In this document: piece by piece, positions 8,937-17,127 of the stretch
How the letters are laid out: each line of letters opens with the position of its first letter
How positions within the stretch are numbered: position 1 is the first letter of the stretch
Source: Rhodobacterales bacterium
Lineage (GTDB): Bacteria; Pseudomonadota; Alphaproteobacteria; Caulobacterales; Hyphomonadaceae
DNA: 64,000 bases
NCBI GenBank assembly: GCA_014763715.1
Contig: JACXUV010000006.1
Coordinates: 1 to 64,000 of the forward strand
Reading direction: 5' to 3'
The notes under the pieces: model-generated
What the model was told of the DNA's origin: nothing
Databases searched by the model: none
The model's input: the letters and a program-made list of their open reading frames with translations, nothing else
Translations under genes and position numbers: made by a program

Positions 8937-8985
8937 GATGCGACATTTAATGGGCTGATAGCGCTTTCGCCGTTTTTGTCGCATC
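8937..8985. promoter_or_regulatory. Inverted repeat upstream of hemA
   Basis: GATGCGACA at 8937-8945 is perfectly complemented by TGTCGCATC at 8977-8985 across a 31-nt spacer, 47-95 bp upstream of the hemA ATG. The octamer CTACTTAG also occurs on both sides, at 8921 and 8993. It may be an operator or an RNA structure in the hemA leader; nothing here identifies the factor. Confidence 0.35.
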
Positions 8986-8996
8986 CGGGAGACTAC

Positions 8997-9788
8997 TTAG
9001 GAGTCGTAGCCTGGATATTCGCGGTCCAGCTTGCGCAGCAGGGCTGGCCAGACCAGCTTCTGGGTCAGCATGGACATGCCAGTGCTATGCTCGGTCATGC
9101 CACCCTGTCCGGCCACCTTGCCCTGTAGAGGCTCATCACACTCGAGAACGCCATCGCGGCCTGCCGAAAGGGCCATGATCTGCATCTTGCAGGCACGCTC
9201 CAGGAAGAACATCCGCGTGAAGGTCAGCGCCGCGCTGTCACCGCAGGTCAGCGTACCGTGATTGCGCAGGATCATGGAATGCTTCTTGGGGCCCAGATCG
9301 GCCACAAGGCGCTCACGTTCATCCAGGTCCAGCGCGATGCCTTCATAGTCGTGATAGGCCACATCTTCCCGGATCGCCATTGCAGTCTGGCTAAGCGGAA
9401 GAAGCCCCTCTTTCTGGGCAGAAACAGCCACGCCCTGATCGGTATGAACGTGCATCACGCAAAGTGCATCTTCACGCGCGGCATGGATTGCGGAGTGAAT
9501 GGTGAAGCCAGCCGGATTAATCATCGAGTCCGTTTCCTGGACGACATTTCCGTCCAGATCGACCTTCACCAGCGAAGAAGCTGTGATCTCCTCAAAGAAA
9601 TAGCCATAAGGGTTAATCAGGAAGTGATGCTCCGGGCCGGGGACGCGATGAGAGATGTGGGTGAAGATCATGTCGTCCCACCCATACATGGCCGTCAGGC
9701 GGTAAAGTGCGGCCAGATCGACCCGCGCCTGCCACTCTTCTGCGCTCACTGAATTGCGAATATCGACACTCTGATTTCCGTCGGCCAT
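8997..9788 (-). CDS. Class II aldolase/adducin-family protein
   Basis: A 263-residue class II aldolase/adducin domain protein, the fold of fuculose- and ribulose-phosphate aldolases. Metal-binding histidines are visible in [14 protein letters not shown] and in [13 protein letters not shown]. The early [20 protein letters not shown] stretch is typical of the subgroup of about 260 residues with unknown substrate. The track ORF starts 30 codons early; I use [13 protein letters not shown] at 9788, preceded by a GGGAGACAGAGG site. It diverges from nadK. The reaction is not predictable from sequence. Confidence 0.85.
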   Translation of the reverse strand: MADGNQSVDIRNSVSAEEWQARVDLAALYRLTAMYGWDDMIFTHISHRVPGPEHHFLINPYGYFFEEITASSLVKVDLDGNVVQETDSMINPAGFTIHSAIHAAREDALCVMHVHTDQGVAVSAQKEGLLPLSQTAMAIREDVAYHDYEGIALDLDERERLVADLGPKKHSMILRNHGTLTCGDSAALTFTRMFFLERACKMQIMALSAGRDGVLECDEPLQGKVAGQGGMTEHSTGMSMLTQKLVWPALLRKLDREYPGYDS

Positions 9789-9946
9789 GCCTCTGTCTCC
9801 CTGCATTTTGTGGCGTACCGTATCCGAAAAGCGCATGCTTCGCCACAACAAAGCTGACGCCGGCGTCACACTTTGCAAATCACTTGCAACTCCACGCCCA
9901 ACTCCATGCCTTGACGTCCCTGCGGAACCTCAACCACATGGGCGCG

Positions 9947-10714
9947 ATGAGTACGCTACGTTTTGCCTTTTTCGCCTCAAAGCGCCCTGAAGCACAGGCC
10001 GCATTGCCTACGCTCGTCCATCGTTATGGACAGTACAGCGAGGAAGAAGCGGATGTCGTGATCGCTTTGGGCGGCGACGGCGCGATGCTCGACTCGCTAC
10101 GCCGCCGGTTTGGGGACTCAAAACCAGTTTACGGCATGCACCGCGGCACAATCGGCTTCCTGATGAATGAGTACCGCGAAGATGACCTCGTCGAACGCGT
10201 GAACGCTGCCGAACGCGCAACAATCGTTCCGCTCAGCATGGTCGCGACCGACATTCACGGGCAGGAACACACAGCGCTGGCCATCAATGAGGTCTCCCTC
10301 TTCCGCGAAACCGCCCAGACCGCGCGCCTTCGCATCACCGTCGATGGCAAGGTGCGCATGGAGGAACTCTCCTGCGATGGCGTCATGGTGGCTACGCCCG
10401 CCGGCTCCACTGCGTACAACCTCTCTGCTCATGGCCCGATCCTGCCGATCGGCGCGAACCTGCTTGCACTGACCCCGGTCAGCGCCTTCCGCCCCCGCCG
10501 GTGGCGCGGCGCGCTGCTGCGCCACGATGCGAAAGTCACGATTGAAGTGATTGCACCGGACCGCCGGCCCGTCGCTGCCGCTGCCGACAACCAGGAAGTA
10601 CGTGACATCGCCACCGTCCGGGTAGAGGCAGACCGCAAGCAGCGCCTGACCATGCTTTTCGATCCCGGCCACGCCCTCGACGAACGCATTCTCCGGGAAC
10701 AGTTTGGTTTCTGA
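9947..10714 (+). CDS. nadK: NAD kinase
   Basis: A cytosolic ATP-NAD kinase of about 255 residues that makes NADP. It shows the glycine-rich [17 protein letters not shown] motif near residue 40, the NEVSLFRE motif in the middle, and [21 protein letters not shown], which binds the nicotinamide nucleotide. The track ORF extends far upstream over the divergent aldolase gene. I use the ATG at 9947 ([16 protein letters not shown]), although an ATG three codons earlier is equally possible. No strong ribosome-binding site is visible. Confidence 0.94.
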   Translation: MSTLRFAFFASKRPEAQAALPTLVHRYGQYSEEEADVVIALGGDGAMLDSLRRRFGDSKPVYGMHRGTIGFLMNEYREDDLVERVNAAERATIVPLSMVATDIHGQEHTALAINEVSLFRETAQTARLRITVDGKVRMEELSCDGVMVATPAGSTAYNLSAHGPILPIGANLLALTPVSAFRPRRWRGALLRHDAKVTIEVIAPDRRPVAAAADNQEVRDIATVRVEADRKQRLTMLFDPGHALDERILREQFGF

Positions 10715-10736
10715 TTTCCTAGGATATTTTTAAGGC

Positions 10737-10757
10737 TTGGACGCTTTATTGGACGCT
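10737..10757. repeat. Direct repeat in front of the Hpt gene
   Basis: TTGGACGCT occurs twice, at 10737-10745 and 10749-10757, separated by TTA, giving a 12-bp period. It lies 13-33 bp before the Hpt ATG, next to an AGGAG ribosome-binding site. It could be a regulator half-site pair or chance. Confidence 0.4.
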
Positions 10758-10769
10758 CAGGAGTGATCC

Positions 10770-11345
10770 ATGTTCAAGAATCTGCTGTCCACCCTTCCGA
10801 ACAAACGTCAGTTGTCGAAATCTGACTCCCCTCAAGTTGCCATCGACATCAGCCGAGTGATCAAGCCGGCAGAGCCTGTACATGTCCCGTCGCCACCTGC
10901 CGTAGAGTCTCCTGCCCCCGCACAATCGGATATCTTCACGTCGGAAACGCTGGGCAGCCTCGCCGAGGAGGCGGTCGATTCCCTCTCAGGACAATTCGAA
11001 GCGTGGATGCGCTCCGATCTCGATGAGCTGGTCAGCGCATGGGGCGTCGCAAAGGAAGCTCAAGCGACGGCAGAAAACTATCGCGCCGTCTTCACCGCGG
11101 CTCACAACATCAAGGGCGCCGCCAATTCCTACGGCTATCCGGCGATCGCCAGACTGTGCGGCTCTCTCAGCCGCCTGCTTCAAGATACGCGCCCCGGTGA
11201 GAACGCCGCCCTGATCAATCTGCATGTGGAAGCCTGCCGCGCAGCCTTCAATTCCATCGGACAAGGCAGCGACGGCCAGTCAATCGCTGACGCCGTGTGC
11301 GAAGCACTCGAAGAACGCGTGGCGATGAAGGTCGCAAAAGCCTGA
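10770..11345 (+). CDS. Orphan histidine phosphotransfer (Hpt) domain protein
   Basis: A 191-residue protein with a disordered, proline-rich N-terminus (about residues 20-55) and a single Hpt domain at about 60-185. The phosphoacceptor motif is TAAHNIKGAANSYGYPAIA with His112. It would relay phosphate between a hybrid kinase and a response regulator, but neither is encoded nearby. A clear AGGAG precedes the ATG. It is not ChpT, which has a different fold. Its pathway partner is unknown. Confidence 0.83.
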   Translation: MFKNLLSTLPNKRQLSKSDSPQVAIDISRVIKPAEPVHVPSPPAVESPAPAQSDIFTSETLGSLAEEAVDSLSGQFEAWMRSDLDELVSAWGVAKEAQATAENYRAVFTAAHNIKGAANSYGYPAIARLCGSLSRLLQDTRPGENAALINLHVEACRAAFNSIGQGSDGQSIADAVCEALEERVAMKVAKA

Positions 11346-11348
11346 CAG

Positions 11349-12221
11349 CTACGCAGCCACAGCGGATGCTTGTTCCGCTTCGTCCAGGAAATCCCGGATA
11401 ACCGCCGCTGTTTCCGCAGCGCGGGTAACCAGGAACAGGTGACCGCCGCCCTCGACGACATGCAAACGCGCATCCGGCAGACCAAGGCGCAGGATATGCC
11501 CATTGGCCAGCGGCACGATCGTATCCGCATCACCCATGATCACCAGAGATGGCATCTTCAGGAAACGGATGAATGGCAGGCTGGACCAGCCGATGAAGGC
11601 CAGCAACTGATAGAAATATCCGCGCGGGTCTGGCGGAAGAAGATTGTCGATATGACGCCCAACCTCTCCGTCTACCGCATCTCCATACAGTGTACTGAAG
11701 CTCTCGCGCATGAAGTCCGGATCTGTATAGCGGCGCGCATCCACCATTTTCGATAGCGACTTGGGCCGCCCCGGAACCATCGTCATACCTGCGGTCGTCG
11801 CGCACAGGACAAGCTTTCCGACACGGTTACGATACTGAAACGCGAATTGCTGCGCGAGTGCCCCGCCCCAGGATACGCCCATTACATCGACTGCATCGAT
11901 ATGGAACTGGTCCAGCAACTTACGCGCCCAGCGGGCCAGCATCCATGGCCGGTAAGGCCATTGCGTCACCGGGCTCTTCCCCACACCCGGCGCATCGAAA
12001 GTGATGATGTCCCGGTCCGGGAACATGTCACCCAGGCCTTGCGTCAGCTCCAGATTGGCGCCGATGCCGTTGAAGAACAGCAATGGCAGATTGTCGTTCT
12101 TCTGCTTCGCAGGCCAGAATGCCGTGCGCAGCATGACGCCATCGACATCCTGCATGGTGATCTGTGGGCGTTGTTCGGGCATGCCAGAACCTTCCAGAGT
12201 ATGCTTGGGGGCCTTACTCAT
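11349..12221 (-). CDS. phaZ: Intracellular polyhydroxyalkanoate depolymerase, medium-chain type
   Basis: A 290-residue alpha/beta hydrolase matching the Pseudomonas PhaZ of the phaC1-phaZ-phaC2 cluster. From memory of that protein I recognise LLFFNGIGANLEL, FDAPGVGKSP, the nucleophile elbow GVSWGGALAQQFA with Ser117, TTAGMTMVPGRPKSL, GYFYQLLAFIGWSSLP, the acid loop GDADTIVPL and the catalytic His in GGGHLFLVTRA. It mobilises stored polymer from the granule surface. The track ORF is 16 codons too long; ATG 12221 overlaps the end of phaC by 8 bp (ATGAGTAA), indicating coupled expression. Confidence 0.9.
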   Translation of the reverse strand: MSKAPKHTLEGSGMPEQRPQITMQDVDGVMLRTAFWPAKQKNDNLPLLFFNGIGANLELTQGLGDMFPDRDIITFDAPGVGKSPVTQWPYRPWMLARWARKLLDQFHIDAVDVMGVSWGGALAQQFAFQYRNRVGKLVLCATTAGMTMVPGRPKSLSKMVDARRYTDPDFMRESFSTLYGDAVDGEVGRHIDNLLPPDPRGYFYQLLAFIGWSSLPFIRFLKMPSLVIMGDADTIVPLANGHILRLGLPDARLHVVEGGGHLFLVTRAAETAAVIRDFLDEAEQASAVAA

Positions 12222-13899
12222 CGAAGACGTACCGGCCCGGTGCCGGATAGAGAGGCTGGAAAGCCTCATTCCCGCAAGCTTTTGGTGCAGCTTTTAGTGC
12301 ACCTGACCGCCCCTTCAGCCATTCACTCCATACAGGCCACCAACTGCCGGCCTCCTCTGTTGCATCAGCTGCCCACGCGTCTGCCGTTGGCGCAATGCTC
12401 TGATTACGGAACATTTTCGCCTTCGGGTTGCCCGGCGGATTCAAAAGGGACTGGATGTGTCCGCTGGACGAAAGGATAAATTCGACATTCTCCGAGCCGA
12501 GCAGACCCGCTGTGCGATAGCAAGCCTTCCAGGGCGTGATGTGATCCGTCAGGCCCGCAACAATGAAGGCATCAGCCGTCACCTTCGACATGTCGAGCAT
12601 ATGGCCCGCGACCTCGAACTCACCCGGATGATCGAATGGCTGGTTGAGACCAAGATCCAGATAATCCGAGTGCAGTTGCGCCGGCAAATTTGTGGAATCA
12701 TTATTCCAGTAAAGTACGTCGAACGGTGCCGGGTCCTCGCCCATAAGATAGTTGTTGACGACGTAATTCCAGATCAGGTCGTTCGGGCGCATCCATGCGA
12801 ACATACGTGCCAGGTCATCCCCCTTCAGGATGCCCTTTCGTTTCGAATAGGCCCGCGCAACCTCAAGACTACCATCAGAGACGATCTGCCCAAGCTCGCT
12901 GTCTTCCTTCTGGGGATTAAGCACACAGACCATAAACGTAATGGAATTGATGCGGTCATCGCCTGCTGCAGCAAACAGGCTGGCCAGCGTTGCGGTCGTG
13001 ATGCCGCCAGAGCATGCCCCGGAGACATTGATCTTCTTCGATTTGGTAACCTGCCTGACAACCTCGCTCGCTTGAACCAGACTGTCGATATAAGCCTCAA
13101 GCCCCCAATCACGATGCTCTTTGGTGGGATTGCGCCATGACACCACAAAAGGCTGCAGCCCCATGGCCAGAAGGAACTGGACCATGGACGTCATCGGCGA
13201 AAGGTCCATCGCATAGTATTTGTTGATCTGTGGAGGGATGATCAGGATTGGCGTCCGATGAACCTTCTCGGTCTTCGGGGCGTACTGGATCAGCTCCAGC
13301 ATCTCATTCTTCCAGATGACCTGTCCTTCTGACACGGCCAGATTCTCGCCCACTTTGAAAGACCGCTTGTCGACCTGGCTGGGCATGCCACCATTCTTCG
13401 TCAGGTCCACATAGGCGTTTTTCAATCCCTTGAGCAGGGAAAGACCACCGGAATCCACCACGCGCTTGGTTGCGGCCGGGTTGCCAAGCAACGTATTTGT
13501 TGGCGCCAGTGCATCCGTGATCATGCCCATGACGAATTTGGCCCGGGCGTGTTCCAGTTCCGTCATATTCAGATCGGACACCCATTCGTTCAGGTGCTCC
13601 TGCGTCGCGAGATAGGCCTGCATGCCGCGCCGGTAAAACGGGTTATGTTCCCAGGCTGCATCCCGGAAGCGGCGATCCTTCGGATCTGCCTTGCGAGCGG
13701 ATTTACCCAGCAGGATTTCGGTATTTTCCCTGGCGATCTTTGTCGCCGCCTTTGCCGAAGTCAGCGGATTGGTCATGGTGGATCGCAACATCATGGCGAC
13801 CGCGCCCAGCAACTCTTCTCGATTGATCCCGCCCATCAGCGGGTTCATGGCCAGCGTGGTTTCGGCCGCACTTCTGGCGATTTCATCCTTCGGCGTCAT
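12214..13899 (-). CDS. phaC: Poly(3-hydroxyalkanoate) synthase, class II (medium-chain) type
   Basis: A 561-residue PHA synthase polymerising 3-hydroxyacyl-CoA on storage granules. The lipase-like box NVSGACSGGITTAT places the nucleophile at Cys296. The acid is Asp452 in GLTDHITPWKACYR, and the base is His481 in SSSGHIQSLLNPPGNPKA. Length and segments such as LAPTNTLLGNPAA, NGGMPSQV, FAWMRPNDLIWNYVVNNYL and SWRNPTKEHRDWGL match Pseudomonas PhaC1/PhaC2 rather than the class I enzymes usual in alphaproteobacteria. Start MTPKDEIARSAAE has a GGAGGG site 10 bases upstream; the track adds 12 codons. It forms an operon with phaZ. Confidence 0.95.
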   Translation of the reverse strand: MTPKDEIARSAAETTLAMNPLMGGINREELLGAVAMMLRSTMTNPLTSAKAATKIARENTEILLGKSARKADPKDRRFRDAAWEHNPFYRRGMQAYLATQEHLNEWVSDLNMTELEHARAKFVMGMITDALAPTNTLLGNPAATKRVVDSGGLSLLKGLKNAYVDLTKNGGMPSQVDKRSFKVGENLAVSEGQVIWKNEMLELIQYAPKTEKVHRTPILIIPPQINKYYAMDLSPMTSMVQFLLAMGLQPFVVSWRNPTKEHRDWGLEAYIDSLVQASEVVRQVTKSKKINVSGACSGGITTATLASLFAAAGDDRINSITFMVCVLNPQKEDSELGQIVSDGSLEVARAYSKRKGILKGDDLARMFAWMRPNDLIWNYVVNNYLMGEDPAPFDVLYWNNDSTNLPAQLHSDYLDLGLNQPFDHPGEFEVAGHMLDMSKVTADAFIVAGLTDHITPWKACYRTAGLLGSENVEFILSSSGHIQSLLNPPGNPKAKMFRNQSIAPTADAWAADATEEAGSWWPVWSEWLKGRSGALKAAPKACGNEAFQPLYPAPGRYVFDE

Positions 13900-13970
13900 T
13901 CTGCGTGTCCCTCCCAGAGACCGCCGGAGAGGCATGTATTCCGCCTCCCAGCTTTATGTTTATCTTTTTT

Positions 13971-13991
13971 CTCTTTCATTCGAGGAAAGAG
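13971..13991. promoter_or_regulatory. Inverted repeat in the phaC-phaD divergent promoter region
   Basis: CTCTTTC at 13971-13977 and GAAAGAG at 13985-13991 form a perfect 7-bp inverted repeat with a 7-bp centre. It sits about midway in the 162 bp A+T-rich gap between the phaC and TetR-gene starts. Immediately after it, GTTAC-TT-GTAAAC forms a second, imperfect dyad at 13991-14003. Such dyads beside a TetR-family gene are typical operators. Binding by the PhaD-like protein is an inference. Confidence 0.5.
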
Positions 13992-14061
13992 TTACTTGTA
14001 AACTTTGAGAGAAAATTCGTTTCATAGTCAGAATTGCGTGTCAAACTCAGTCTTCAAGCCG

Positions 14062-14694
14062 ATGAAGACACGCGACCGCATCCTCCATGTCAGCCTGCTT
14101 CTCTTCAACGAAGAGGGGGAAGCCCAGCAGACGGCTGTCGATATCTCGAATGCGCTGGGGATAAGCCCTGGCAATCTGTATTATCATTTCAAGGGCAAGG
14201 ACGCGATCATCCGCGCCCTTTTCGCCAGTTTCGAAGAGGAGATGCGGGTGATCCTGCGCGGCTCCCGAGGGCGGGTAACCTCCATCGAGGACAACTGGGT
14301 CTATCTCTATATCATCCTCGAAGAGATCTATGATTTCCGTTTCTTCTACCGGAACCTTGGCGTGCTCCTGGATCGCTATCCGGACCTCGCCAGCCGCTTC
14401 CGCACCCTTGTTGCCGAACAGCGCACAACAATCCGGTACGTGCTGGAGGACCTTGGCAAAGCCGAGGTGATCACGCTCGATCCCCGGCTTTCCGAAGCCC
14501 TCACGGATCAGATCATGATGGCACTGACCTTCTGGCTGGAAGCCGACACCATGAACCGCAGCAATCTGAGCGGCACGGCCCTGATCCACAAGACCGTGTT
14601 CCAGGTCATGAGCCTGATCGTACCCTATATGGGCGAGAACGGCTTCGACGCGCTATCTCGAATGATTGCGCACTATGAAGCAAGCAAGGCATAG
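14062..14694 (+). CDS. phaD: TetR-family regulator, PhaD-like
   Basis: A 210-residue TetR-family protein. The N-terminal helix-turn-helix (MKTRDRILHVSLLLFNEEGE, then ISNALGISPGNLYYHFKGKD) closely resembles Pseudomonas PhaD, the activator of medium-chain PHA genes. The rest is a helical ligand domain of unknown ligand. The track ORF begins 19 codons upstream, and only weak purine context precedes the chosen ATG. It diverges from phaC-phaZ and converges with the phasin gene, with an inverted repeat in the shared promoter region. The PhaD assignment rests on similarity and context. Confidence 0.82.
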   Translation: MKTRDRILHVSLLLFNEEGEAQQTAVDISNALGISPGNLYYHFKGKDAIIRALFASFEEEMRVILRGSRGRVTSIEDNWVYLYIILEEIYDFRFFYRNLGVLLDRYPDLASRFRTLVAEQRTTIRYVLEDLGKAEVITLDPRLSEALTDQIMMALTFWLEADTMNRSNLSGTALIHKTVFQVMSLIVPYMGENGFDALSRMIAHYEASKA

Positions 14695-14695
14695 C

Positions 14696-14722
14696 GGCGG
14701 GCGGCCGTCGCAGCCGCCCGCC
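14696..14722. terminator. Bidirectional terminator hairpin between phaD and the phasin gene
   Basis: GGCGGGCGGC pairs perfectly over 10 bp with GCCGCCCGCC across a 7-nt loop, starting two bases after the phaD stop and ending 13 bp before the phasin stop. Its convergent position and very stable stem suggest it terminates from both sides, although T tracts are short. Confidence 0.72.
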
Positions 14723-14735
14723 TGCCCTTTGCCCC

Positions 14736-15569
14736 TTATTTCTTCGCGAGCGCCTTGGCCTGCTTGACCCAGCCGTCGCGGGTCACGCGGCCACGAGCAC
14801 CGATCTTCGCATCGAGCGCTTCGGCATCGGCCTTCTTCATCGCAGCCAGCTGAGAGAAGCTGTAGACGCCCGCGTCATTCAGCTTTTTCACCATGGCCGG
14901 GCCGACACCGGTGATCTGCGAAAGGTCGTCAGAGGCTTCCGGCAAAGCGACAGCCGCTTTCACAGCTTTCGACGTCTTGCCTGCAGCCTTCTTCGCCGTC
15001 TTCGCGATATCAGCACCGGTTTCACCGGCAACCGCTTCGATTTCAGCCGACAGGCGGGCAATGCGCGCCTTGAGGTCGACCTTGCTCATGCGATCCTTGG
15101 TATTGGCGACCGTTTCCGCCACATCGTCTTCCAACTTGTCGAGCTTGGAAGCGAGTTTCGAGGTACGTTCGCTGAGCTGCTTCACGCCCAGCAGGTCACG
15201 CATGCGTTCCATACGGGCTTCAAAGCGGTCATAGGCTTCTGCCTGATACTTGCGGGCCGCAGCATTGGCTTTCGCCACCGTTTCCGTCGCCTTGGTGACG
15301 CGCTCATCGGCCGCGAAACGGGCTTTCACGTCGGATTCGATCTCTTCGCCGCGCTTTACGAGGTCTTCGAACAGTTCGGTCGACTGCTTGTTGAAGGTCG
15401 CAGCATTGGCGAGCGCCTTGTCATAGGCTTTGCCATACGCACCAACGCCAGCAAGCCAGATCTTGTGAGCCATTTCAGCCGACTGCGCCTCAATCGCCTT
15501 GCCGATCTGTTCGGCCTTCGCGCGGGCTTCGGATTTCTTGGCTTTCTTTGCTTTTTTGTCTTTTGCCAT
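14736..15569 (-). CDS. PHA granule-associated phasin with C-terminal helix-hairpin-helix domain
   Basis: A 277-residue basic, helical protein. After a lysine-rich start (MAKDKKAKKAKKSEARAKAE) comes the PhaF/PhaI-type phasin signature AHKIWLAGVGAYGKAYDKA at about 33-52. A long coiled-coil-like helical region follows, then an Ala/Lys-rich linker. The last about 60 residues carry a helix-hairpin-helix-like DDLSQITGVGPAMVKKLNDAG. Phasins coat PHA granules; Pseudomonas PhaF also binds DNA through a histone-like tail to segregate granules, and this tail may play a similar role (inference). The start has AAGGAG upstream; the track adds 11 codons. Confidence 0.82.
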   Translation of the reverse strand: MAKDKKAKKAKKSEARAKAEQIGKAIEAQSAEMAHKIWLAGVGAYGKAYDKALANAATFNKQSTELFEDLVKRGEEIESDVKARFAADERVTKATETVAKANAAARKYQAEAYDRFEARMERMRDLLGVKQLSERTSKLASKLDKLEDDVAETVANTKDRMSKVDLKARIARLSAEIEAVAGETGADIAKTAKKAAGKTSKAVKAAVALPEASDDLSQITGVGPAMVKKLNDAGVYSFSQLAAMKKADAEALDAKIGARGRVTRDGWVKQAKALAKK

Positions 15570-15708
15570 GGGAGTTACTCCTTCACGGATTGTCCATGAC
15601 ACCAGAGATAAGGGAAAAGTCTAGAATCCGCATACTAATCGCCATTTCCCTTGATTGGCCTAGCGCTGCCTCTCTATGAAAGCCTCATCAGAAAGAGAGG
15701 ACTTCAAC

Positions 15709-16413
15709 ATGAGCGCAGTCGACTACACCGTGGATGGCCAGACCTATGAGGGCTACTTCCTCGCTCCGGAAGGCAAGACCAACCTGCCCGTCGTCGTGAT
15801 CGCACACGCCTGGGGCGGCTTGAGCGCCAATGAGATCCAGAAAGCCGGCCGGGTCGCGAACGAACTCGGCTATGCAGCTTTCGCCATGGATGTTTACGGC
15901 AAGGGCAAGCGCGGCGAAACGGTCGAGGAGTGCCAGGCCCTTATGAACCCGCTGGTGGGTGACCGCGCCGAGCTCCAGAAACGCCTCGCAGGCGGTCTCG
16001 CGGCGGCCAAGACCCAACTGGGCGTCGACGCCTCAAAAGCCGCTGCAATCGGCTTCTGCTTTGGTGGCCTGTGCGTGCTGGACATGGCACGCGCCGGCAT
16101 GGACGTTGCTGGCGTCGCATCCTTCCACGCCCTGTTCAACCCGGCCGACAACATCCCCAGCCCGAAGATCAGCGCCAAAGTCCTGATCGAGCATGGCTGG
16201 CTGGACCCGATGGCACCGCCGGCAGACGTGCTGGCCATTGCCAAGGAGATGGGTGACGCGGGCGCAGACTGGCAGCTGCATGCACACGGCCAGTCCTACC
16301 ACGCCTTTACCACGCTCGGCGCGAACAACATGGACATGGGCACGGTTTACAATGCCGATGCAGACCGGCGCAGCTTCGCCAGCCTCAAGCTCTTCCTGGA
16401 AGAACTCTTCTAG
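15709..16413 (+). CDS. Dienelactone hydrolase family protein
   Basis: A 234-residue alpha/beta hydrolase of the dienelactone hydrolase family. The family's cysteine nucleophile is in AIGFCFGGLCVLDMA, the acid Asp in EHGWLDPMAPP, and the His in GQSYHAFTTLGANN. VVIAHAWGGLSANEIQKAGR is the oxyanion-side signature. The start at 15709 follows an AGAGAGGACTT site; the track adds 11 codons. The true substrate is unclear, since most such housekeeping paralogues are not chlorocatechol enzymes. Its stop overlaps the phoB stop by 4 bp on the other strand. Confidence 0.88.
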   Translation: MSAVDYTVDGQTYEGYFLAPEGKTNLPVVVIAHAWGGLSANEIQKAGRVANELGYAAFAMDVYGKGKRGETVEECQALMNPLVGDRAELQKRLAGGLAAAKTQLGVDASKAAAIGFCFGGLCVLDMARAGMDVAGVASFHALFNPADNIPSPKISAKVLIEHGWLDPMAPPADVLAIAKEMGDAGADWQLHAHGQSYHAFTTLGANNMDMGTVYNADADRRSFASLKLFLEELF

Positions 16414-17096
16414 TCGCCGCGCAGCGCATACCCGGCAGAGCGGACGGTACGGATCGGATCGTCCCCCCCGCTTTGCCGGAGCGCCTTGCGCAAGCGCCCG
16501 ACATGCACGTCCACCGTGCGCAGCTCAACATAGACATCCGAGCCCCACACCGTGTCGAGCAGCTGCTCACGCGAGAAGACCCGCCCCGGGTGCTGCATGA
16601 AATAGTCGAGCAGGCGGAACTCCGTCGGCCCGAGATGAATGTCTTCCCCGTTACGGGTCACCCGGTGCTCCACCCGGTCGATCTCGATGTCGCCGACAAC
16701 CACCTTGTCATCCCGCAGACCCGGCCGGATACGCCGCAGCACAGCACGCACCCGCGCCATCAGTTCGGTCGTCGAGAACGGCTTGGTGACATAGTCATCC
16801 GCACCCGTATCAAGCCCGCGAATACGGTCGCTCTCTTCCCCGCGCGCCGTCAACATGATGATCGGCAGGTTCGGGTTGACCCCGCCGCTCCGCACACGGC
16901 GGCAGACCTCGATACCGCTGACTTTCGGCAGCATCCAGTCGAGCAACAAAAGATCCGGCGCCCGCTCATCGATCATCAGAAGGGCCTCCTCACCATCATT
17001 GGCAATGGCCACCTCATAGTCTTCGCGCTTCAGATTGTATTGAAGCAGTTCCGAGACGGCGCTCTCGTCTTCTGCGATCAGCACATAAGGTTTCAT
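16410..17096 (-). CDS. phoB: Phosphate regulon response regulator PhoB
   Basis: A 228-residue OmpR-family response regulator. The receiver domain (1-120) has the acidic pocket EDES, the phosphoacceptor Asp in LLLLDWMLPKVSGIEV, Thr in MLTARGEE and Lys in VTKPF. The winged-helix DNA-binding domain runs from about 135 to the end (LGPTEFRLLDYFMQHPGRVFS, VDVHVGRLRKAL). When phosphorylated it binds Pho boxes; one lies upstream of pstC here. It is the last gene of the pst-pho operon, and the cognate kinase PhoR is not in the window. Confidence 0.96.
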   Translation of the reverse strand: MKPYVLIAEDESAVSELLQYNLKREDYEVAIANDGEEALLMIDERAPDLLLLDWMLPKVSGIEVCRRVRSGGVNPNLPIIMLTARGEESDRIRGLDTGADDYVTKPFSTTELMARVRAVLRRIRPGLRDDKVVVGDIEIDRVEHRVTRNGEDIHLGPTEFRLLDYFMQHPGRVFSREQLLDTVWGSDVYVELRTVDVHVGRLRKALRQSGGDDPIRTVRSAGYALRGD

Positions 17097-17127
17097 GTCA
17101 TACTCCTGGCAAGCACCATTCGGGCAC

